This document shows positions 6,504 through 13,453 of a stretch of DNA of 26,023 nt, one piece after another. The notes under the pieces are model-generated. The model was not told the DNA's origin. It saw only the letters and a program-made list of their open reading frames with translations, and made no database searches. A program made the position numbers and the translations under genes. This stretch comes from CAZTII01 sp964613305. Lineage in GTDB: Bacteria; Bacillota_I; Bacilli_A; Erysipelotrichales; Erysipelotrichaceae. Position 1 is the stretch's first letter. Each line of letters opens with the position of its first letter. The stretch covers positions 1-26,023 of the forward strand of contig CAZTII010000021.1 in assembly GCA_964613305.1 (NCBI GenBank), given 5' to 3'.

Positions 6504-8182
6504 TGAAAATTCAAATTATTAACGCCAATGTTTACAACTGTTTCTTAAAAAATTTCGAAAAAAAATATGTGTTCATCGAAAATGGTAAGTTTCGATATAT
6601 TGATGATATGATTCATGAGCATGATGTTCTAATCGACGCTCAAGGTCAATACATGATACCAGGATTTGTTGATATCCACATGCACATTGAAAGTAGTATG
6701 ACTACCCCTACTATTTTCTCAAGCGCAGTTCTTGTCAACGGTACAACTACTGTCGTCGCTGATTGCCACGAAATAGGAAATGTCTTTGGCGTTGATGGTT
6801 TGAATAACTTTATGAATGCAGAAACAATACTTGATATCTTTTACGCTATTCCTTCCTCTGTCCCTTCTAGTAGCACAGCACTAGAAACAACTGGAGGATT
6901 AATAGAAGTAGAACAAGTACAACAATTATTAGAAAATCCTAAAGTTATCGCCTTAGGCGAAGTAATGAATTTCAATGACACTGTCAATGATGAAGATACT
7001 TTAATCAAACGCATCATCAAAACGGTAAAAGACTATCCTGGTTTTAAACCAATTGAAGGGCATTGTTCACGCTATCAACTACACGATGTACAAGACTTCT
7101 TATATCAAGGAGTGACAAGTTGTCACACTGATCAAAACGAAGAAGGTTTATACAACAAGTTAAGCAATGGTATGTTTATCCAATTACAAGAAAAAACCGT
7201 AAAAAAAGAATTCATTGATATCATTAATCAACATCAATTCTTCGATTATGTCAGTCTAGTAACCGATGATGTCATGCCTCATGATTTAAGAAATGATCAT
7301 CTCAACAAAGTTGTCAATGTTGCGATTGAATGCGGAATGGATCCAAGAATGGCTATCTATTGTGCCAGCTTTACCGCAGCACGACGTATGCATCTTGAAG
7401 ACCGTGGCGCAATAGCACCTGGAAGAATTGCCGATTTTATGTTCACTAATTCCATTACTACCATTAAACCAACAAGTGTTTATAAAAATGGTGAATTAGT
7501 CGCAAACAACGGCAAAATGGTAAAAAAAGAAAAACCAACCACATATCCAGAACACTACTACCACTCCATTCAATGTCCAAAGGCAACCTTAGATGATTTC
7601 ATTATTAAAACAGATAAAATAAATCCACAATGCAATATTATGGAAATACTAGAACACACAACAAAAACAAATCATCTTATCCAAGAAGTAAGCACTAAAA
7701 ATGGCATCTTAGATTATCAAGGAAATAATCTAAATTTAATTAAAGTATTTAATCGTTATTCAAATCAAAATGAAAGTGGTTATACTCTAGCCAAAACAAA
7801 ATTCCATAATGGTGCAGTAGCGACTACATGGGCCCATGACCACCATAACCTTATGGTAATGGGAGATAACCCAAACGATATGATGATCGCTCAACATGCC
7901 TTAATTGATTCTCAAGGAGGTATGGTTGTAGTAAGTGAAGGAAAAATACTAGCACATTGTCCACTAACAATAGCTGGTATTGTCAGTGATGAACCGATTG
8001 AAGTGATAGGTGCCGGAATTGATAGTATAAAACAAGCAATGAATCACTTAGGATACTACCATTTCAATGAAATCATGTCCTTTGCAACACTATCCTTACT
8101 ATGTTCACCATCACTAAAAATCAGTGATAAAGGACTAGTCGATGTGTATCAACAAAAAGTAATAAACTGCATTATCAAGTAA
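6503..8182 (+). CDS. ade: Adenine deaminase (divergent amidohydrolase)
   Basis: 559 residues; adenine + water gives hypoxanthine + ammonia, a cytoplasmic purine salvage step. Amidohydrolase marks are present in order: PGFVDIHMHIESSM (metal His pair and Glu), ADCHEIGNV, GEVMNF (bridging Glu), IEGHC, a histidine in SCHTDQN, and VTDD with the catalytic Asp. The C-terminal adenine-deaminase domain is present (TWAHDHHNLMVMG, DSQGGMVV). Two loops depart from the common Ade consensus as I know it: GHAPGL is replaced by GHCSRY, and SDHE by SCHTDQ. All apparent metal ligands are kept. The ATG overlaps the lipoprotein stop by one base, so it is the last gene of the riboswitch operon and ends at a strong terminator. 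A related substrate (such as a modified adenine) is possible. Confidence 0.87.
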   Translation: MKIQIINANVYNCFLKNFEKKYVFIENGKFRYIDDMIHEHDVLIDAQGQYMIPGFVDIHMHIESSMTTPTIFSSAVLVNGTTTVVADCHEIGNVFGVDGLNNFMNAETILDIFYAIPSSVPSSSTALETTGGLIEVEQVQQLLENPKVIALGEVMNFNDTVNDEDTLIKRIIKTVKDYPGFKPIEGHCSRYQLHDVQDFLYQGVTSCHTDQNEEGLYNKLSNGMFIQLQEKTVKKEFIDIINQHQFFDYVSLVTDDVMPHDLRNDHLNKVVNVAIECGMDPRMAIYCASFTAARRMHLEDRGAIAPGRIADFMFTNSITTIKPTSVYKNGELVANNGKMVKKEKPTTYPEHYYHSIQCPKATLDDFIIKTDKINPQCNIMEILEHTTKTNHLIQEVSTKNGILDYQGNNLNLIKVFNRYSNQNESGYTLAKTKFHNGAVATTWAHDHHNLMVMGDNPNDMMIAQHALIDSQGGMVVVSEGKILAHCPLTIAGIVSDEPIEVIGAGIDSIKQAMNHLGYYHFNEIMSFATLSLLCSPSLKISDKGLVDVYQQKVINCIIK

Positions 8183-8185
8183 TGT

Positions 8186-8217
8186 AAAATAGTCAAGGAT
8201 AACTTTGACTATTTTTT
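8186..8217 (+). terminator. Rho-independent terminator after ade
   Basis: Perfect 11-bp stem AAAATAGTCAA (8186-8196) and TTGACTATTTT (8205-8215), 8-base loop, continuing T-run. It closes the riboswitch operon. Confidence 0.9.
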
Positions 8218-8227
8218 ATTTTTCGTT

Positions 8228-8255
8228 TTGCTTTAGTCATAATATTATGTATAAT
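8228..8255 (+). promoter_or_regulatory. Promoter of the ECF ATPase / SAM hydrolase operon
   Basis: -35 TTGCTT (8228-8233), 16-base spacer, consensus -10 TATAAT (8250-8255). The 12-bp palindrome occupies 8238-8249, filling the spacer and abutting the -10. A bound protein there would block polymerase, the standard position for a repressor. Confidence 0.75.
8238..8249. promoter_or_regulatory. Perfect 12-bp palindrome, putative operator (copy 2)
   Basis: CATAATATTATG, identical to copy 1 at 1919-1930 and followed by the same TAT. It lies between the -35 and -10 of the ECF ATPase operon. Rough base-composition reasoning gives about 0.01 expected occurrences of this 12-mer in a window of this size, so two copies in front of the two halves of one transporter are unlikely to be chance. 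Confidence 0.6.
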
Positions 8256-8272
8256 TATAGCGAGGTGTGAGT

Positions 8273-9982
8273 ATGAGTGAAAAAATAATACAATTTAGTA
8301 ATTTTAGCTTCCAATATTATGCTCAATCCAAACCAACATTAAAGAACATTAATCTTACAATCAATAAAGGAGAAAAGATTCTTATTGTAGGTCCATCAGG
8401 AAGTGGAAAAAGCACATTGGGACATTGTTTAAATGGTTTAATTCCTTTCGCTTACAAAGGCGAAATTCAGGGTTCTTTAAAAGTAAACGGCATTGAAACA
8501 AAAGATGCCGATATTTTTACATTATCAAAATCAACAGGAACGGTTCTACAAGATTCAGATGGTCAATTTGTCGGATTAACTGTCGGCGAAGATATTGCTT
8601 TTGCCTTAGAAAACGATAATGTTGAACAAAGTGAAATGATTGAACGAGTAAAATCCATCGCTAAACTAGTAAGCATGGAAGAATTACTAAAAAACAATCC
8701 ATATGAATGTTCTGGCGGACAAAAACAACGTGTTGCCTTAGCTGGAGTAATGGTCGATGATGTTGAAATTCTTTTATTCGATGAACCTCTAGCAAATCTA
8801 GATCCAGCTACTGGAAAAACAGCAATTGAGCTTATCGATGATATTCATCAAAGAGGAAAAACAATTGTGATCATCGAACATCGTTTAGAAGATGTATTAC
8901 ATCGTCATATCGATCGTATCATCGTAGTAAACAATGGGGAAATACTAATGGATGATACTCCCGATAACGTTCTTTCCAGTCCAATTTTAATTGAACAAGG
9001 AATTCGTGAACCATTATATATCACCGCATGTAAATACGCTGGTGTACAAATAACAGCCGATTTATTACCTGCAAACAGTGAAACCTTTAAAGTAGATAAG
9101 GTCAAAGAAAAGCTTCAACAGTGGTTTAATGCGAATAACCAACCACAACAACAAACAACCGGAAAACCGTTGCTTGAAATTAAACAGTGTACTTTTAGTT
9201 ATGATGGAGAAAGAACTATTTTAGATAACGTCGATATTACTATTCATGAAGGAGAAATGGTCGCGATTGTTGGAAAAAATGGAGCTGGAAAAAGTACCCT
9301 TTCCAAACTAATTGTCGGCTTTGATAAACAAGATAGTGGAGATATCCTATTAAACAATGAAAATCTCGCTTCCTACAGCATTAAAGAACGAGCGGAACAT
9401 GTAGGCATCGTACTACAAAATCCAAACCAAATGATATCAAAAACACTTATATTCGATGAAATTGCATTAGGCTTAAAGATACGTGGTTATAGTGAAAAAG
9501 ACATTGACGAGCGTGTTAGTAAAGTAATGGAAATATGTGGTTTGTTACCATTTAAAAATTGGCCAATTAGCGCTTTAAGTTATGGACAGAAAAAAAGAGT
9601 AACCATCGCATCTATTTTAGTATTAAATCCAAAAATACTAATTTTAGATGAGCCAACTGCTGGACAAGATTATCGCCATTATTCCGAAATCATGGAATTT
9701 TTACAATCATTAAATAAAGCTGGACAAACGATTATCATGATCACTCACGATATGCACTTAATGTTAGAATACACGCCACGCGCCATCGTATTAAGCGATA
9801 AAATAAAACAAGCAGACACAAAAGCCTATGAAGTATTATGCAATCAAGAGTTAATTGAAAAAGCCAATTTAAAAGAAACGTCGTTATTTGACTTAGCAGT
9901 TAAAGCTGAAATTGACAATCCACTTCAATTTGTCGAATCCTTTATCCACTATGAGAAAGGAATCCGTAGCCATGAAGATTAA
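8273..9982 (+). CDS. ECF transporter ATPase, two fused domains (EcfA-EcfA')
   Basis: 569 residues with two complete ABC ATPase domains in one chain, like YkoD. Domain 1 (about 1-260) has Walker A GPSGSGKST at 40-48, signature CSGGQKQR and Walker B ILLFDEPLANLDP. Domain 2 (about 297-550) has Walker A GKNGAGKST at 334-342, a variant signature LSYGQKKR and Walker B ILILDEPTAGQDY. The fused pair replaces the usual EcfA1/EcfA2 heterodimer and drives uptake with EcfT and an S subunit. Start: the frame has a GTG at 8267, but this is part of the AGGTG ribosome site, so the ATG at 8273 is used. The next gene, EcfT, starts before this one ends. No S component lies inside this operon; the UPF0397 protein at 2019 is the natural partner. 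Confidence 0.92.
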   Translation: MSEKIIQFSNFSFQYYAQSKPTLKNINLTINKGEKILIVGPSGSGKSTLGHCLNGLIPFAYKGEIQGSLKVNGIETKDADIFTLSKSTGTVLQDSDGQFVGLTVGEDIAFALENDNVEQSEMIERVKSIAKLVSMEELLKNNPYECSGGQKQRVALAGVMVDDVEILLFDEPLANLDPATGKTAIELIDDIHQRGKTIVIIEHRLEDVLHRHIDRIIVVNNGEILMDDTPDNVLSSPILIEQGIREPLYITACKYAGVQITADLLPANSETFKVDKVKEKLQQWFNANNQPQQQTTGKPLLEIKQCTFSYDGERTILDNVDITIHEGEMVAIVGKNGAGKSTLSKLIVGFDKQDSGDILLNNENLASYSIKERAEHVGIVLQNPNQMISKTLIFDEIALGLKIRGYSEKDIDERVSKVMEICGLLPFKNWPISALSYGQKKRVTIASILVLNPKILILDEPTAGQDYRHYSEIMEFLQSLNKAGQTIIMITHDMHLMLEYTPRAIVLSDKIKQADTKAYEVLCNQELIEKANLKETSLFDLAVKAEIDNPLQFVESFIHYEKGIRSHED

Positions 9983-10805
9983 ACTACTCTCATACAATCA
10001 ACTAGATACATTTATCCATAAACTAAGTGGTTTAACAAAAGTAAGTTGTTTATTTTTACTCACAACAACAGTAATGTTAAGTTACGACATCCGCGTTATT
10101 TTAGTGGTTGTTGTTGTATCTTTTGCGATGTTAAAAATATCAAAAGTTAAATTCAAACAAATTAAAATGATGTTAGCGTATGTCTTCGTATTTTTAATCA
10201 CTAACTTCATCCTAACGTTTGTTTTCGCTCCAAAACAAGGCGTTCTTATTTATGGAACGGAACATATCTTATTTTCCATCGGTGGACCATATGTTGTAAC
10301 AGCGGAACAACTACTGTACCAAATAACAAAATTCTTAAAATACTTTAGTATGATACCATTAGGAATCATCTTTATACTAACGACCAATCCAAGTGAATTT
10401 GCTTCATCACTTAATAAAGCTGGATTATCATATAAAGCATGTACCGCATTATCGTTAACATTACGATACTTTCCTGATGTACAACGCGACTACATCGCAA
10501 TATCCTTAGCCCAACAAGCACGAGGACTTGAATTATCCAACAAAGAAAAATTGATGAAACGATTTAAAAATATCGTTGCTATACTAACACCCCTTATTTT
10601 CTCTACCTTAGATCGCATTGAAATGATTGCCAATGCGATGGATTTAAGAGGATATGGAAAACACAAAACAAGAACATGGTACACCTATCGAAAACTACAA
10701 CAACGCGATTATCTTGCCATTTCCGTTTGCCTTGCGATTTTCATCGGTTCACTGTTAGTAACTAAATTCGTCAATCAAAGTATTTACTTCAACCCATTTA
10801 AATAA
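9972..10805 (+). CDS. ECF transporter T component (EcfT)
   Basis: 277 residues with about five to six membrane segments, the transmembrane scaffold of an ECF importer. The two coupling-helix motifs that dock into the ATPases are visible: ARG at 183-185 (in QQARGLEL) and LRG at 225-227 (in AMDLRGYG). The frame is open from 9912, but the ATG at 9972 is preferred because it gives a normal EcfT N-terminus and lies ten bases after AAAGGA; it overlaps the ATPase stop by 11 bases. Dedicated arrangement (its own ATPases and EcfT beside accessory enzymes) suggests a group I style module serving one substrate rather than a shared group II module. Confidence 0.9.
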   Translation: MKIKLLSYNQLDTFIHKLSGLTKVSCLFLLTTTVMLSYDIRVILVVVVVSFAMLKISKVKFKQIKMMLAYVFVFLITNFILTFVFAPKQGVLIYGTEHILFSIGGPYVVTAEQLLYQITKFLKYFSMIPLGIIFILTTNPSEFASSLNKAGLSYKACTALSLTLRYFPDVQRDYIAISLAQQARGLELSNKEKLMKRFKNIVAILTPLIFSTLDRIEMIANAMDLRGYGKHKTRTWYTYRKLQQRDYLAISVCLAIFIGSLLVTKFVNQSIYFNPFK

Positions 10806-10814
10806 GGAGAACAT

Positions 10815-11669
10815 ATGACTAAACCGATTTTAGTATTTCAAACCGATTTTACCTACAAAGAAGGTGCTGTTTGTGCTATGTATGGCGTAGTAAAAAGTGT
10901 TGACCGAACTCTAGAAATTATGGATGGTTCCCACGAATTACCGCAATACGACACATGGTCTGCTTCCTACCGCTTATACCAATCAATGAAATTTTGGCCA
11001 GAAGGAACAATCTTTGTTTCTGTTGTTGACCCAGGAGTTGGTACATCAAGAAAAGCCTGTGTTGCCAAAACATTGGATGGCTACTACGTTGTAACACCAG
11101 ATAATGGAGCATTAACCCATTTAAAAAAATATGTCGGTATTCAAGAAATTCGTGAAATTGACGAAACCGTTAACCGTTTAAAAGGAAAAAATACCGAAGG
11201 AGTTGCGATTTTTCATGGTCGAGATGTCTTTGGTTATTGCGCCGCAAAACTAGCTTCAGGAATTATTAGTTATGAAGAAGTAGGACCAGCATACAATGTT
11301 GATGATATTGTATGCCATGAAATTATAGAACCTATCATCAATGATACAACCATTGATGGAATCTTTGAAATCAATGATCCAAATTTCGGTAACTTATGGA
11401 CAAATATTCCTACCACAACATTATTTGATGTAGGATACAACTATGGTGACATGGTAAATATCACAATTAAACATGAAGACAACATCATATTTAATGAAAA
11501 AGTATTATTCCATAAATCATTTGGAATGGTAAAACAAGGAGAACCAATTTTATACAACAATGAACTAATGAAAGTATCCTTGGCAAGTTCAATGGCTAAT
11601 TTTGAAGAAAAATACAACTGTGGCTTTGGTCCAAATTGGAAAATAACAATCGGAAAGGTAGAAAAATAA
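10815..11669 (+). CDS. SAM hydrolase (DUF62 family), copy 1, with altered N-terminal motif
   Basis: 284 residues of the S-adenosylmethionine hydroxide adenosyltransferase family, which splits SAM with water into adenosine and methionine. The Asp-Arg-His triad known for the family can be placed: Asp72 and Arg79 in VVDPGVGTSRK, His134 in FHGRDVF. The halogenase-specific loop of fluorinases/chlorinases is not apparent. The N-terminal SAM-site motif, DFGLVDG in copy 2, here reads DFTYKEG, losing the Gly and exchanging an Asp for Glu. The AAGGAG site overlaps the EcfT stop, nine bases upstream. It sits in the ECF operon and is followed by a paralogue. A changed role or partner subunit function is possible. 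Confidence 0.88.
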   Translation: MTKPILVFQTDFTYKEGAVCAMYGVVKSVDRTLEIMDGSHELPQYDTWSASYRLYQSMKFWPEGTIFVSVVDPGVGTSRKACVAKTLDGYYVVTPDNGALTHLKKYVGIQEIREIDETVNRLKGKNTEGVAIFHGRDVFGYCAAKLASGIISYEEVGPAYNVDDIVCHEIIEPIINDTTIDGIFEINDPNFGNLWTNIPTTTLFDVGYNYGDMVNITIKHEDNIIFNEKVLFHKSFGMVKQGEPILYNNELMKVSLASSMANFEEKYNCGFGPNWKITIGKVEK

Positions 11670-12508
11670 TGGAAAGAACATTAGTATTACAATCAGACTT
11701 CGGTCTAGTCGATGGTGCAGTTAGCGCTATGGAAGGAGTTGCCTTTGGTGTTGATCCTTCTCTAAACATCCGTAACCTAACCCATGAAATCACCCCTTAT
11801 AACATCTTTGAAGCAAGTTACCGTCTATTTCAAACCGTAGAATATTGGAGTGAAAACACCGTATTTGTTTCGGTTGTAGACCCAGGAGTAGGATCAAGTA
11901 GAAAAAGCGTTGTCGCTAAAACAAAACTTGGACACTATATCGTAACTCCAGACAATGGAACACTAACACACATTAAAAAATACATGGGAATCGTCGCACT
12001 ACGAGAAATCTCTGAAGTTGACCATCGTCGTGCAAACACCGAAGCAAGCTACACTTTCCACGGACGTGATGTATATGCCTATACTGGTGCAAAACTTGCG
12101 GCAGGAACAATTACATACGAACAAGTAGGACCTGAATTATGTGTGGATGATGTTGTAGAATTACCGACAACAGAAACATTAGTTACAGAAAATGCGGTAA
12201 AAGGATCTATCGATATACTCGATGTTCGTTTTGGTTCTTTATGGTTAAGCATTGAACGCGAAAACTTCCTTAAACTAAACGCCGAATTCGGTGAGAGATT
12301 AGAAGTAACAATATATAACCATGATATGCTCGTATATCAAAACCAAATCGTCTATGGAAGAAGTTTTGCCGATGTACGAATGGGAAGTCCAATCATTTAT
12401 ATCAACTCTGTTTATCGCGTAGGAATCGCCATCAACCAAGGTTCATTTGCTAAAGCATACAACATTGGTGTTGGTGCACAATGGACAGTAGAAATCAAAA
12501 GACCATAA
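11669..12508 (+). CDS. SAM hydrolase (DUF62 family), copy 2
   Basis: 279 residues of the SAM hydroxide adenosyltransferase family, forming adenosine and methionine from SAM. The family opening QSDFGLVDGAVSAMEGV is intact. Triad: Asp71 and Arg78 in VVDPGVGSSRK, His131 in FHGRDVY. It is clearly paralogous to copy 1 along the whole length, a tandem duplication. The chosen ATG shares its A with the stop of copy 1 (TAATG at 11667-11671); an in-frame start at 11636 would overlap copy 1 and add 11 residues the family lacks. Last gene of the ECF operon. The linkage of an adenosine-releasing enzyme to a transporter, next to adenine deaminase, points to adenosyl/purine recycling, as inference. Confidence 0.9.
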   Translation: MERTLVLQSDFGLVDGAVSAMEGVAFGVDPSLNIRNLTHEITPYNIFEASYRLFQTVEYWSENTVFVSVVDPGVGSSRKSVVAKTKLGHYIVTPDNGTLTHIKKYMGIVALREISEVDHRRANTEASYTFHGRDVYAYTGAKLAAGTITYEQVGPELCVDDVVELPTTETLVTENAVKGSIDILDVRFGSLWLSIERENFLKLNAEFGERLEVTIYNHDMLVYQNQIVYGRSFADVRMGSPIIYINSVYRVGIAINQGSFAKAYNIGVGAQWTVEIKRP

Positions 12509-12509
12509 G

Positions 12510-12531
12510 AAAAGCGGATTTCCGCTTTTTT
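12510..12531. terminator. Bidirectional rho-independent terminator
   Basis: Perfect 8-bp stem AAAAGCGG (12510-12517) and CCGCTTTT (12522-12529), ATTT loop, T-run on the + strand and a shorter T-rich tail on the - strand. It lies between the convergent SAM hydrolase and DUF4349 genes and can end both transcripts. Confidence 0.9.
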
Positions 12532-12534
12532 CAT

Positions 12535-13398
12535 TTAAAATTTAATTTTATCTTTTCGATTCTTTATCTTTCTTCTAATTAAAACAACAATACCAACAAT
12601 AATAACAATCAATGGCCAAATACGTAATAAACCAAGTATGAAATCTTTAATAAAATACATACAATCAACAAATCCACCAATAAAGGCATTATAGAATTGA
12701 GTAAAAATATTTTCTGGTTTTCTTTCAATTCGTGTTAAATCAACAACTTCTCTTAAATTAATACTAACCGACGTATAATCAATTTGTTGATCTAAATTCA
12801 ATTTTGTCATTTCATAATTTTCAATTTGATAACGAACTTCTGCTAATTTTCCTTCAATTTCTAATAATTCTGACATATTTTTCGTTGATTCATACAATTG
12901 TAAGTATTTATTCTCTTGATTACGTAATGTCTTTAAACGAGCTTCCGTATCGATATAACTCAATGTTACATCATTGACATTCTTACTAATGTTAGTAACA
13001 TGTGTTTGTGCTTGAATATCACTAACAATTCCTTCCGCTTTATCTTTTGGTATTTTAATAACAAAATACGCTGAGCGAGACATTGTTTCATCGTAATAAC
13101 TAGGTCTAGTAGAAACACTAGAATTACCAATATAACCATTATATTCTTTTACTTTTGCTTCAATTAACTTCATCGTTTCATCAAAATTTTTCGATTCAAC
13201 AGATAAATCATACGTAACAATCAATTTTTGATTTGAAACAACATCCCTAGAAGAATCATTATACTTTACTGAAGAACTTTCACTTTTCGCCATTTGTGAA
13301 TCCATCGAATTATTAACCATTGGAGCACTTGTCGATTTCGAACTACCACATGACACTAAAACAAATAAAAGTAAAATTATCGTACTTAATTTTTTCAT
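12535..13398 (-). CDS. DUF4349-type lipoprotein with C-terminal membrane anchor
   Basis: 287 residues. Signal peptide with lipobox LVSC (Cys17), a Ser/Asn/Met-rich linker to about 55, then the DUF4349 body: a beta-rich segment from about 58 (LIVTYDLSVESKNF), a central helical stretch at about 150-205 likely to be coiled coil (LRNQENKYLQLYESTKNMSELLEIEGKL and onward), a second beta part, and a C-terminal membrane helix at about 255-275 followed by basic residues. It would be anchored at both ends on the outer face of the membrane. Function of the family is unknown. The ATG at 13398 is used; the upstream in-frame GTG falls in the AAGGAG site. Monocistronic between two terminators. Confidence 0.85.
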   Translation of the reverse strand: MKKLSTIILLLFVLVSCGSSKSTSAPMVNNSMDSQMAKSESSSVKYNDSSRDVVSNQKLIVTYDLSVESKNFDETMKLIEAKVKEYNGYIGNSSVSTRPSYYDETMSRSAYFVIKIPKDKAEGIVSDIQAQTHVTNISKNVNDVTLSYIDTEARLKTLRNQENKYLQLYESTKNMSELLEIEGKLAEVRYQIENYEMTKLNLDQQIDYTSVSINLREVVDLTRIERKPENIFTQFYNAFIGGFVDCMYFIKDFILGLLRIWPLIVIIVGIVVLIRRKIKNRKDKIKF

Positions 13399-13418
13399 AG
13401 AAATCACTCCTTTTTTAA

Positions 13419-13446
13419 ATTATAGCACAAAAAAATAGTCATTCAA
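13419..13446 (-). promoter_or_regulatory. Promoter of the DUF4349 lipoprotein gene
   Basis: On the - strand: -35 TTGAAT (13441-13446), 16-base spacer, extended -10 TGcTATAAT (TATAAT at 13419-13424). The -35 lies inside the terminator hairpin of the aminotransferase gene. The start point would leave a leader of only about 14 bases. Confidence 0.6.
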
Positions 13447-13453
13447 CTATTTT
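13425..13453 (-). terminator. Terminator of the aminotransferase operon
   Basis: Stem AAAATAGT (13432-13439) with ACTATTTT (13446-13453), 6-base loop, T-run on the - strand (13431-13437 region). The stop codon of the aminotransferase (13447-13449) is within the stem. A/T-rich, but the U-tract is good. Confidence 0.75.

Noticed and set aside
10815..12508. Fluorinase or chlorinase
   Set aside because: Members are often labelled SAM-dependent halogenases, but the triad and length match the hydrolase subgroup and the halogenase-specific loop is not apparent.
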